Source of the DNA: Streptomyces africanus
GTDB taxonomy: Bacteria > Actinomycetota > Actinomycetes > Streptomycetales > Streptomycetaceae
Assembly: GCF_002150735.1 (NCBI RefSeq)
Contig: NZ_MUKA01000067.1
Coordinates: 1-51,065 of the forward strand
Direction of reading: 5' to 3'
Length of the DNA: 51,065 bases
Shown here: positions 24,932-32,733 of the stretch, in pieces
Position numbering within the stretch: the stretch's first letter is position 1
Layout of the letters: the number at the start of each line of letters is the position of its first letter
Notes under the pieces: generated by a model
What the model was told of the DNA's origin: nothing
The model's database searches: none
Seen by the model: the letters and a program-made list of their open reading frames with translations, nothing else
Made by a program: the position numbers and the translations under genes

Positions 24932-26290
24932 GTGTCCGTCCCCGCCATGCCCAAAGGGGCCGCAGCCCCGCCCGGTCAGCCCAGGAAAGCCGCGACCGCC
25001 GCCTGGATCGGCAGCGCGCTGGAGTACTACGACTTCTTCATCTACGGCAGCGCCGCCGCGCTGATCTTCCCCGAGGTGTTCTTCGACGAGTCCGACCCGG
25101 CCACCGCGACGCTGCTGTCGCTGGCCACATTCGGTGTCGCGTACGCCGCCCGCCCGGTCGGCGCCCTGGTCCTCGGGCACTTCGGCGACAAACTCGGCCG
25201 CAAGAAGATCATGGTCTTCACGCTGATGCTGATGGGCCTGTCGACGTTCCTCATCGGCTGTCTGCCGACCCGGGACCAGGTCGGCACGCTCGCCCCGGTC
25301 CTGCTGGTGCTGTGCCGGGTGCTCCAGGGCATCTCGGCGGCGGGCGAACAGGCCAGCGCCAACTCCATGACGCTGGAACACGCGCCGCCGGACCGGCGCG
25401 GCTTCTTCACCAGCTTCACCCTCAGCGGCACGCAGGGCGGCCAGCTGCTGGCCACGCTGGTCTTCATCCCGGTCGCCGCGCTGCCCGAGGACCAGTTGCT
25501 GTCCTGGGGCTGGCGGGTGCCGTTCTGGCTGAGCGTCGTGGTCGCCGTCGTCGGCTGGGTCATCCGGCGCAGGCTGGACGAGACCCCGGCCTTCGCCCAG
25601 CAGGCCGCCGAGGAGGGCGTCGTCAAGCTGCCGCTGGTCGTGCTGCTGCGCGAGCACTGGGCGGACGTGCTGCGGGTGATCGCCGGCGCGCTCATCGCCT
25701 CGGTCAGCACCATCTTCACGGTGTGGGCACTGGCGTACGCCACGAGCGACGCGGTCGGCATGTCGCGTACCGCCATGCTGTGGGTGGGGGCCCTGGCCAA
25801 CGTCGTGGCGCTCGCCGCGATCCCGCTGTGGGCCACGCTGTCCGACCGGATCGGCCGCCGCCCGGTGTACCTGATCGGCGCGGCCGGCAGCGCGGTGACG
25901 ATGTTCCTGTACCTGTGGGCCGTCTCCACGGGCTCGTACCTGCTGACGTACCTGCTGGGCATCCTCTGCTTCGGCGTGGTCTACAGCGCCGCGAACGGTG
26001 TGTGGCCCGCCTTCTACGGCGAGATGTTCACGACCCGGGTCCGGCTGTCCGGCGTGGCCATCGGCACGCAGATCGGCTTCGCGGCGGCCGGCTTCGCGGT
26101 GACGTTCGCCGCGCGGATCGCCGGGCCGGGCGGCGACGACTGGTCGGCGGTGGCCCTGTTCACGGCGGCCCTGTGCGTGCCGCCGGTCATCGCCGCGCTG
26201 TCGGCCCGCGAGACGCACCGGGTTCCTACGGAGGCGCTGGGGGAACGCCCGGCGCGGGCGACCGCGGAGCCGGAGAAGGTGACGGCCTGA
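24932..26290 (+). CDS. MFS metabolite:proton symporter (shikimate permease type)
   Basis: This 452-residue transporter has the 12-helix layout of the metabolite:H+ symporter family. It shows the family opening ATAAWIGSALEYYDFFIYG near residue 20, the cytoplasmic GHFGDKLGRKK loop between helices 2 and 3, and the related SDRIGRRPVY loop between helices 8 and 9. The GTG at 24932 is the best start because AAGGAG lies at 24921-24926; an in-frame GTG at 24908 has none. Genomic context beside quinate/shikimate enzymes makes shikimate or quinate the likely cargo. Confidence 0.88.
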   Translation: MSVPAMPKGAAAPPGQPRKAATAAWIGSALEYYDFFIYGSAAALIFPEVFFDESDPATATLLSLATFGVAYAARPVGALVLGHFGDKLGRKKIMVFTLMLMGLSTFLIGCLPTRDQVGTLAPVLLVLCRVLQGISAAGEQASANSMTLEHAPPDRRGFFTSFTLSGTQGGQLLATLVFIPVAALPEDQLLSWGWRVPFWLSVVVAVVGWVIRRRLDETPAFAQQAAEEGVVKLPLVVLLREHWADVLRVIAGALIASVSTIFTVWALAYATSDAVGMSRTAMLWVGALANVVALAAIPLWATLSDRIGRRPVYLIGAAGSAVTMFLYLWAVSTGSYLLTYLLGILCFGVVYSAANGVWPAFYGEMFTTRVRLSGVAIGTQIGFAAAGFAVTFAARIAGPGGDDWSAVALFTAALCVPPVIAALSARETHRVPTEALGERPARATAEPEKVTA

Positions 26291-26304
26291 GCCCGCACAC
26301 CACG

Positions 26305-26334
26305 CCCCGCCGTGTCCTCGCGGGCCCGGCGGGG
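26305..26334. terminator. Hairpin between convergent permease and VOC genes
   Basis: CCCCGCCG (26305-26312) pairs perfectly with CGGCGGGG (26327-26334) across a 14-nt loop, between two convergent genes. Confidence 0.6.
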
Positions 26335-26339
26335 TCTCG

Positions 26340-26750
26340 TCAGCTGTTGGACCAGGCCCTGCGGCACAGCACCAGGCGATAGCCGTCGGGGTCCTCGATG
26401 GTGACGCCCCATTCGTTCCAGTAGGGGTTGGGGGAGGTGACCCGCTTGCCGCCGTGCCGCTCCAGGCGGGCGACCAGGTCGTCCGGGACCGGGTCGTCGG
26501 CGTAGACGACCAGCAGGTCCTCCTCGGTGGGGCGGGGCTCCACCGGCCGGGCGGGCTCGTGCACGAGCTCCAGATGCCAGTCGGCGTCGGGCCAGCCCAG
26601 CATCAGCAGGTCGTGGTGGCCCGCTTCGGAGCCGCCCTCGGACCGCCACACGACACTCAGCCCGAGCCCCTCGCTCCAGAACCGCTCGGCCGCCGCGAGA
26701 TCGCGGGAGGGACGGGCGATCCGGATGTGGCTGCGACCGTTCACGGGCAT
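26340..26750 (-). CDS. VOC-family (glyoxalase/dioxygenase-like) protein
   Basis: This 136-residue protein starts MPVNGRSHIRIARPSRDL, has the FWSEGLGLSVVW segment typical of the first VOC module, and ends with WGVTIEDPDGYRLVLC, the usual second-module metal-ligand strand. GAGG lies about 6 nt before the ATG at 26748-26750. Function may be lactoylglutathione-lyase-like or drug-binding; substrate unknown. It is divergent from the serine hydrolase gene. Confidence 0.88.
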   Translation of the reverse strand: MPVNGRSHIRIARPSRDLAAAERFWSEGLGLSVVWRSEGGSEAGHHDLLMLGWPDADWHLELVHEPARPVEPRPTEEDLLVVYADDPVPDDLVARLERHGGKRVTSPNPYWNEWGVTIEDPDGYRLVLCRRAWSNS

Positions 26751-26891
26751 GGCGACCTCTTCTCGTGGCGTGCTGGTCTGCGGCGGCGATCCGCCTCCCA
26801 GCCTAGGGAGCCGGCCGCCGCCCGGCATCGGCCATCGGTCCTGCGCCCGGGAACCTGGGCCTCGGTGTGCACGAGTTGGCTCAGGTCCCCG

Positions 26892-26918
26892 TTCCTGTGT
26901 GATCAGGAATGGTTCCTG
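26892..26918. promoter_or_regulatory. Three alternating TTCCTG half-sites
   Basis: TTCCTG (26892-26897), its complement CAGGAA (26904-26909) and TTCCTG again (26913-26918) form two overlapping dyads about 80-100 bp before the serine hydrolase start, in the divergent gap after the VOC gene. The arrangement suggests a repressor or activator site; no regulator gene is adjacent. Confidence 0.35.
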
Positions 26919-26994
26919 CACGAGGATGGGGTCTGAGGCGGTCCGGTCGGGGTATGCCGGATCTCACCTCGACGAGCGCGACGGAGGACGATCG

Positions 26995-28257
26995 ATGGCA
27001 CAGCTGCGACAAGATGTCGACCCGGATGAGGCCGGACTGGACCCGGAGGCGCTGGGCCGCCTGGACCGGCACTTCGCGGGTCTCGTCGAGGAGGGCCGGC
27101 TGCCGGGCTTCCTCGTGTCCGTCGCGCGGGGTGGACGCGTCGCCCACCTCACGACGCACGGCCTGCGCGACATCGCGGCCGGGCAGCCCGTCGAGCCGGA
27201 CACGCTGTGGCGGGTCTACTCCATGACGAAACCGGTCACCGCGGTCGCCGCGCTGCTGCTGGTCGAGGAGGGCCGGCTGTCACTGGACGACCCGGTCGCC
27301 GACCACCTGCCGGCCTTCGCCGACCCCCGGGTCTACGTCGAGGGCTCCGGGGCCGACGTCAGAACCCGCCCGGCCACCGGCCCGATACTCGTCCGGCACC
27401 TGATGACCCACACCTCGGGCCTGACCTTCGGCTTCTACCACACCCACCCGGTGGACGCCCTGTACCGCGAGGCCGGCCTGGAGTCGTCGGTGCGGCCGGG
27501 CGCGGACCTGGCCGCGACGATCGAGGTGTACGCGAGCCTGCCGTTGCAGTTCGAGCCGGGCACGCAGTGGAACTACTCGGTGGCGAGCAACGTCCTGGGC
27601 CGGATCATCGAGGTCGTCTCGGGGCAGCCGCTCGACGTGTTCTGCGCCGAGCGGATCTTCCGTCCGCTCGGCATGACGGACGCGGGGTTCCACGTCACGG
27701 ACGAGCAGGCGCCCCGGCTCTCCGAGATGTACGGGGAGAAGGAGGGCGGCGGCATCGAGCGGATCGCCGGGCTGCCGCTGCGGGGCGGCCGGCCGCGGTT
27801 CCTGTCCGGCAGTGGCGGCATGGTGGCCTCCGCCCACGACTACCACCGCTTCATGGAGGTGCTGCGCCGCCGGGGCGAGCTCGACGGCGTCCGGCTGCTC
27901 GCCCCTGAGACGGTGGACCTGATGACCCGCAACCATCTGCCCGGCGGCGCCGATCTGCGTGCCTTCGGCAGCCGCCCGGCCCACGACGAGCCCGGCAACG
28001 AGGGCGTCGGCTTCGGGCTCAACGTCTCCGTGGTGATCGACCCGTCCCGCACCCAGGCGCCCTCCGGGCTCGGCGCCTACGGCTGGAGCGGCGTGGCCAC
28101 GACGACGTTCTGGGTCGACCCGGGCCGCGACCTGACGGTGCAGTTCATGACGCAGCTGCGGCCCAGGACGTCCCACACGGTGTTCCGCGACCTCAAGCGG
28201 TTCGTCCACGAGGCCGTGTCGGGCCGACCCGCCCCTGCCGGTCGACGCGGAGTGTGA
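26995..28257 (+). CDS. Serine hydrolase (class C beta-lactamase / esterase family)
   Basis: This 420-residue protein belongs to the beta-lactamase superfamily used by esterases, transpeptidase-like enzymes and class C lactamases. The nucleophile motif S-x-x-K is SMTKP near residue 77, a Tyr-Ser pair lies in WNYSVASNVLG near 193, and the third motif region is probably YGWSGVATTTFW near 361. LMTHTSGLTFG near 135-145 is typical of the esterase branch. No signal peptide is evident, which favours a cytoplasmic esterase. The ATG at 26995 has GGAGGA at 26983-26988. Confidence 0.9.
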   Translation: MAQLRQDVDPDEAGLDPEALGRLDRHFAGLVEEGRLPGFLVSVARGGRVAHLTTHGLRDIAAGQPVEPDTLWRVYSMTKPVTAVAALLLVEEGRLSLDDPVADHLPAFADPRVYVEGSGADVRTRPATGPILVRHLMTHTSGLTFGFYHTHPVDALYREAGLESSVRPGADLAATIEVYASLPLQFEPGTQWNYSVASNVLGRIIEVVSGQPLDVFCAERIFRPLGMTDAGFHVTDEQAPRLSEMYGEKEGGGIERIAGLPLRGGRPRFLSGSGGMVASAHDYHRFMEVLRRRGELDGVRLLAPETVDLMTRNHLPGGADLRAFGSRPAHDEPGNEGVGFGLNVSVVIDPSRTQAPSGLGAYGWSGVATTTFWVDPGRDLTVQFMTQLRPRTSHTVFRDLKRFVHEAVSGRPAPAGRRGV

Positions 28258-28327
28258 ACTCGACGCCGTCCCGCGCCAGTTCCCGCAACCACTGCTCGGA
28301 CCGGGCCGCCGTCCCGGCGGCCCTGGT

Positions 28328-28918
28328 TCAGGCCCGGCGGCAGCGAGCCGTCCAGGACGTGACGAGGTCGCGGTTCGAAGGTCTCCCCGTAGTGAAGTCG
28401 TTCGGGACGGCCGGGACGCCGCCGCAGTACGACGTGAGGGTGTACGAGGCGGGCGTCTCGTCGCCGATGGCCTCCCGGACGGGGGCGACGACGGCGTGGG
28501 CGAAGAGGTGGTCGATGCCCGGGTCGAGCCCGGCCTCGGTGAGGACGACGACCCCGGCCCTCTCCGCGGCGGGCACCTGGTCGAGGACCGCCGGGGACAC
28601 ATAGCTGGAGCAGGCGAAGTGCGCCCCGCGCCGGACGCACTCGGCGAGCAGCGGCGCGTGCTCCGGCGCGGGCAGCATGGACACCACGACGTCGCCGGGC
28701 GCCAGTTCGGCGGCGAGGGCGGGCAGGGTGTAGGCGCGGGGCTCGGCCCGTCCGGCGAGACCGAGCCGGTCGAGGGCGCCGGCCGCGCGGCTCTCGGTGC
28801 GGTGTCAGAGCCGTACGCGCTCGGCGGTGTCGCACAGCGCCGCCAGACCGCTGCCCGTGGACAGACCGGCGCCGATCCAGTGGACGGTACCGCTCGTGCA
28901 CAACAGGTCAGTGGTCAT
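28328..28918 (-). pseudogene. Decayed saccharopine reductase-like gene (LYS9 type)
   Basis: Reading from ATG 28918, the frame gives MTTDLLCTSGTVHWIGAGLS and continues to VRL at codon 37, then meets TGA at 28805-28807 where the family usually has Trp (VRLW). The same frame continues without a shift: SYVSPAVLDQVP, EAGLDPGIDHLFAHAV and SYCGGVPAVPNDF are clear saccharopine dehydrogenase (glutamate-forming) segments. After PNDF the family sequence is lost and the frame ends at 28328, so at least half the protein is missing. A TGG to TGA change plus a 3' deletion explains it. The 70 bp after it hold no recognisable gene. Its start overlaps the end of the neighbouring dehydrogenase gene by 11 nt, as for an old functional pair. 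Confidence 0.8.
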
Positions 28919-29969
28919 GGATCTCCCCGTGGTCCAGGCCGTGTTCACGGCAGGCCTGACGGAACCGCTCCAGACAGCGGCCCCAGGGCCCGGTGACGCC
29001 GAAGTCGAGCAGGTGGGGCAGGAGGGCGGCGGAGAAGTCGGCGCTGGACTCCAGCGGCAGCAGGGAGGGCAGGTTGTCGATGGCGATCAGGTCGAGCGGG
29101 GGCCGCGCGCGCAGCCGGCGGACGGGCGCGTCCCAGTCGGTGGTCTCGTCGTACACCGGGAGGACGTTGAGCGGGGAGCCGACGTCGCACGTCACGTCGC
29201 ACAGGGTGCGCAGCCGGCGCTCCGGGGTGTCGAGGTCCTGCTCGCGGAGGAAGGGCGGGACCGGGCTGGTGGCGAGCACCGCGTTCACCATCACGTCGTG
29301 CTCCAGCAGGGCGCGGCGGTCCAGGTCGCGGGTCTCGGCGAGGTCCCAGCACGTCGGATCCGTACCAGCGGTGGCGAAGGCCGTCCGGGCACCGCGGCCG
29401 CTGCGTCCCAGGGCACCGATGACCAGGCCGGTGAACTCGGCGTCGTCCGCGGCGGGCTTCAGCGTCTCGTCCAGTGCCGCCTTCGTCGTGGGCGTCAGCG
29501 GTGCCCGCAGCCGGCCGCGGTGCTGGAGCACCGCGAGGGCCGCGCCCAGGTAGCCGGCCCAGAACCCGAACGCTGCCAGGCGCCGCCCGGTGTCGTCGAC
29601 CAGGTACTCCAGGTCGAACAGCGCCCCGCCCCCGGCGGCGAACCGGCGCAGCAGGCCGGCCGCCCCGGGCTGTCCCTTGTAGGCGTGGCCGAAGAAGATG
29701 TGCCGGTGGGTCAGTTCGGCCGGCTGGTCGGGCAGTTCCTTCAGGCCGAGCACGACGGCGTCCGGCGGGGCCGACACCCAGGAGCCCGCGGGCGCGACCC
29801 GGCAGCCGGCCGCCTCGTACTCCTCGATCGGGAAGACCCGCTGCGGGGACTCCTCGACGGTCAGTGCCACTCCGTTCCCGACGAGCCGCCGGGCGTCGTC
29901 GGGCACGACCGGCGTGCGTCGCTCGGTCGTTCGGGCCTCGTGGCGCAGCCACAGATGGAGCTCGGTCAT
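28908..29969 (-). CDS. Saccharopine dehydrogenase, lysine-forming type (LYS1-like)
   Basis: This 353-residue protein resembles the NAD-dependent saccharopine dehydrogenase of fungi. The N-terminal alanine-dehydrogenase-like half has LWLRHEARTTERRTPVVP and VLGLKELP; the HIFFGHAYKGQPG segment near 88-100 contains the catalytic lysine and histidine region; and the second half includes VIGALGRSGRGA and the conserved CDVTCDVGSPLNVLPVYD run. The ATG at 29967-29969 has GGAGG about 10 nt before it. The partner reductase gene next door is broken, so a complete saccharopine route is unlikely unless another copy exists; the enzyme may have another role. Confidence 0.88.
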   Translation of the reverse strand: MTELHLWLRHEARTTERRTPVVPDDARRLVGNGVALTVEESPQRVFPIEEYEAAGCRVAPAGSWVSAPPDAVVLGLKELPDQPAELTHRHIFFGHAYKGQPGAAGLLRRFAAGGGALFDLEYLVDDTGRRLAAFGFWAGYLGAALAVLQHRGRLRAPLTPTTKAALDETLKPAADDAEFTGLVIGALGRSGRGARTAFATAGTDPTCWDLAETRDLDRRALLEHDVMVNAVLATSPVPPFLREQDLDTPERRLRTLCDVTCDVGSPLNVLPVYDETTDWDAPVRRLRARPPLDLIAIDNLPSLLPLESSADFSAALLPHLLDFGVTGPWGRCLERFRQACREHGLDHGEIHDH

Positions 29970-30116
29970 ACCAGGTGGGCCTCCGGACAGGAGGCGTCGG
30001 CCGAGAGGACCGACGCTCGAGGGACGGACGTCCACGCAGCGTACGCGGCCCGCCCGGGGGTCGCGTACGCATGCGCCCAGGTCACGTCCGGGGGAACCCG
30101 AACCTGCTCCCGCGTC

Positions 30117-30776
30117 TCAGGAGGAGCTGACCACCGCGTCGAGGTGGGGCAGGTGGTGGTCGAGGCGCTCCCGCTTGGTGCGCAGATAGGTGATGTTGTT
30201 CTCGCACGGCGGTATCAGCAGGGGCACCTGCTCGGCGACCTCGATGCCGTGGTCCACCAGCGCCTCGCGCTTGCGCGGGTTGTTGGACATCAGGCGGACG
30301 GACCTGACGCCCAGGTCCTCCAGGATCCGGGCGGCCACGCCGTAGTCCCGGGCGTCCACCGGCAGGCCGAGGGCCAGGTTGGCCTCGACGGTGTCCAGAC
30401 CCTCCGCCTGGAGGGCCATCGCGCGCAGCTTGGCGAGCAGGCCGATGCCGCGGCCTTCATGCCCTCTGAGGTAGACCACGACACCGGCGCCCTCGGCGAC
30501 GACCGCGCGCAGGGCGGCGTCGAGCTGGTCCCCGCACTCGCAGTGCTGGGAGCCGAAGGCGTCGCCGGTCAGGCACTCCGAGTGCAGCCGGATGAGCACG
30601 TCGTCCGTGCCGAGGTCGCCGTAGACCAGCGCCACTTGTTCGTCGCCGCGGTCGTGGTCCAGGTAGCCGACCGCCTGGAATTTCCCGTACACGGTGGGCA
30701 AGGGCGCATTCACGACGCGTTCCACGCCGGTCCGCTGCGGTGCCTTCTTGCCGAGTACGCCAATTTTTTCTGTCAT
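30117..30776 (-). CDS. ribA: GTP cyclohydrolase II, Met120 (FAPy-forming) type
   Basis: This 219-residue enzyme acts on GTP. The zinc ligands C68, C79 and C81 are present (HSECLTGDAFGSQHCECG), as is the substrate loop RGHEGRGIGL at 104-113. The decisive point is residue 120: in E. coli RibA the matching residue is Tyr105 (RAYALQ), while here it is Met (RAMALQ). In S. coelicolor SCO6655, the same Met120 makes the enzyme stop at the formylated intermediate FAPy rather than the normal riboflavin precursor. So this is probably not the housekeeping riboflavin enzyme but the entry step of the adjacent cluster. It is divergent from the creatininase-family gene, 41 bp away. Confidence 0.93.
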   Translation of the reverse strand: MTEKIGVLGKKAPQRTGVERVVNAPLPTVYGKFQAVGYLDHDRGDEQVALVYGDLGTDDVLIRLHSECLTGDAFGSQHCECGDQLDAALRAVVAEGAGVVVYLRGHEGRGIGLLAKLRAMALQAEGLDTVEANLALGLPVDARDYGVAARILEDLGVRSVRLMSNNPRKREALVDHGIEVAEQVPLLIPPCENNITYLRTKRERLDHHLPHLDAVVSSS

Positions 30777-30817
30777 GATTCTCGAGTTCCTAAGCAGAGA
30801 CGAAAGGCCGTGACGTT

Positions 30818-31546
30818 ATGAGTGACTTGGTGCCGGCGGACACCACGGAAGACGTACGGACGCGGGGCGCCGGTGTCTCACGGCAGGTCGCGGTGCTTCC
30901 CGTGGGGAGCTTCGAGCAGCACGGTCCGTATCTCCCGCTGGCGACCGACACGCTCGTCGCCTGTGCCGTCGCGCGGGAGATAGCCGGCGCGTACCCGGTG
31001 CACCTCCTTCCTCCGGTGACGATCTCGTGCTCGCACGAGCACGCGGCCTGGCCGGGGACCGTGAGCATCTCCTCGGTGACCCTTCATGCGGTGGTACGGG
31101 ACATAGCGGCTTCGCTGAGCCGGTCCGGCGTCGACGCCCTGGTGGTGGTCAACGGGCACGGCGGAAACTACGTACTGGGCAACGTCGTTCAGGAATCCTC
31201 CGCCCGCGGCGAGCGGATGGCGCTGTTCCCGGCCGCGGAGGACTGGGAGGCGGCGCGGGAGCGGGCGGGTGTGGTCGCCACGCTGCTCACCGACATGCAC
31301 GCGGGGGAAATAGAGACCTCCATCCTTCTGCACGCTCATCCCGAAATGCTCCGACCCGGTTATGAGACATCCGATTTTGTCGCTGACGACCGGCGTCATC
31401 TGCTCACCCTCGGCATGTCCGGCTATACCGATTCCGGTGTAATCGGCCGTCCTTCGCTGGGTTCGGCGGAAAAGGGGAAGGAACTCCTGGCGAGCTTGGC
31501 GGATTCCTTCGGGGCGTATTTCTCGCTGCTGACCTCCGACGGGTAG
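30818..31546 (+). CDS. Creatininase-family amidohydrolase, probable FAPy deformylase
   Basis: This 242-residue protein has the creatininase metal-binding pattern: E33 and H35 in GSFEQHGPYLP, D44 in LATDT, H114 in VNGHGGN and E166 in HAGEIETS. Family members include creatininase, mycofactocin MftE and the archaeal ArfB, which removes the formyl group from FAPy. Because the divergent neighbour is the FAPy-forming GTP cyclohydrolase variant, deformylation of FAPy is the likeliest role (inference). A GAAAGG sequence precedes the ATG. The last 124 nt overlap, on the opposite strand, the 3' end of the flippase-like gene. Confidence 0.85.
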   Translation: MSDLVPADTTEDVRTRGAGVSRQVAVLPVGSFEQHGPYLPLATDTLVACAVAREIAGAYPVHLLPPVTISCSHEHAAWPGTVSISSVTLHAVVRDIAASLSRSGVDALVVVNGHGGNYVLGNVVQESSARGERMALFPAAEDWEAARERAGVVATLLTDMHAGEIETSILLHAHPEMLRPGYETSDFVADDRRHLLTLGMSGYTDSGVIGRPSLGSAEKGKELLASLADSFGAYFSLLTSDG

Positions 31547-32733
31547 TCGGGCACGGTCGCGGGACCGGGTCCAGGGTCCGGTGAGGCGGACCGGGACCCG
31601 GCACGCAGGCCCGCGTACCAGCGGGCGACCAGCACGATCAGGCCGGGCAGGCTCGCCACGAGGCTGAGCACCCCGTAGACGACCGCGACGGCGAGTCCCC
31701 GGCCGGCGCCCAGGCCCGCGGCGCCGAACGCCCAGGCGGTGACGCCCTCCCTCGGCCCCCAGCCGCCGACGTTCAGCGGCAGGCCCATGGCCAGCAGCGC
31801 GAGGACCGCCAGCGGCACCAGTACGGCCACGGAGGCGGCGGCTCCGGCGACGCGGGCGGCGAGGACGAACATGGCGACGTAGCCCGCCAGGACGACCGCG
31901 GAGGAGACGACGACTCCGGGCCCGTTGCGGCGGGACAGCAGCCCCTCACGGGCCTCGGCGAGCATGGCGCGCAGCGCCCGGCCCCGGCGGGAGGGCGCCG
32001 CGAGGTTCATCCGCAGGGCGAGGACGACGGCGACCGCGCCGAGTGCGGCCAGGACCACGAGCGGGGCGATGTGCCGGGCCCGGTCCAGCACCGGGGACGG
32101 CATGGTCAGCAGGACCACGGCCCCGACGGCGAGCAACGCGATCTGTCCGGCGGCGCGTTCGAGGACGACGGCTTTCACGCCCCGCCGCACGTCCCCCTCG
32201 CTCTGGCCGTGCCGTACCGCCCGGTGCACGTCGCCGAGCACACCGCCGGGCAGCGCCGCGTTCAGGAACAGCGCTCGGTAGTAGTCGGCGACGGCCGGCC
32301 CGAACGGCAGCCGGATCCTGAGGCTCCGGGCCACGAGCGCCCAGCGCCACGCGCTGAACACGGTGGTGACGAGCCCGATCCCGAGCGCGAGCAGCACCGA
32401 CACGGTGTCGATCCGGGCCAGCCCGTCCAGGAAGACGCCGGTGCCCAGCCGCCACAGCAGTACGCCGAGGATGACGACGCCGGCGACGGTGCCGAGATGC
32501 GTACGGACCTTGGGGGAGCCGAGGCGGGCGAGGGCGGTACGGATCGGGCGACGGGGAGACGACGCGGCGTCGGCGTCGGCCGCGTCGCCGCAGGGTGTGG
32601 CCGGCTCGGTGGACGGACCCCGGGCATCGCCGGTTTCCGGCGGCCGCTGCGTGTCGACGGGCGCCGGTCGCTCGCACACGGCCGTCGGCGCACCCGGCGG
32701 CACCGCCGTCGTTCCCGTCGCCTGCGGGCTCAT
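31423..32733 (-). CDS. Lysylphosphatidylglycerol synthase TM-region (flippase-like) membrane protein
   Basis: This 436-residue protein has a Pro/Ala-rich soluble start (about 1-85) and then some seven to eight hydrophobic helices (about 86-395) with the family features FSAWRWALVARSL, LFLNAALPGGVLGDVHRA and PLNVGGWGPREGVTAW. It belongs to the UPF0104/AglD-like group, which includes the membrane half of MprF and other putative lipid flippases. It lacks the aminoacyl-transferase domain. The start ATG (32731-32733) overlaps the methyltransferase stop by 4 nt. Its hydrophilic tail is encoded opposite the end of the creatininase gene. Role inferred: moving or handling the lipid-linked cluster product. 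Confidence 0.87.
   Translation of the reverse strand: MSPQATGTTAVPPGAPTAVCERPAPVDTQRPPETGDARGPSTEPATPCGDAADADAASSPRRPIRTALARLGSPKVRTHLGTVAGVVILGVLLWRLGTGVFLDGLARIDTVSVLLALGIGLVTTVFSAWRWALVARSLRIRLPFGPAVADYYRALFLNAALPGGVLGDVHRAVRHGQSEGDVRRGVKAVVLERAAGQIALLAVGAVVLLTMPSPVLDRARHIAPLVVLAALGAVAVVLALRMNLAAPSRRGRALRAMLAEAREGLLSRRNGPGVVVSSAVVLAGYVAMFVLAARVAGAAASVAVLVPLAVLALLAMGLPLNVGGWGPREGVTAWAFGAAGLGAGRGLAVAVVYGVLSLVASLPGLIVLVARWYAGLRAGSRSASPDPGPGPATVPDYPSEVSSEKYAPKESAKLARSSFPFSAEPSEGRPITPESV

Noticed and set aside
28797..30821. 674-codon plus-strand frame over the saccharopine dehydrogenase and ribA genes
   Set aside because: It lies opposite two conserved enzymes and has shadow-like composition.
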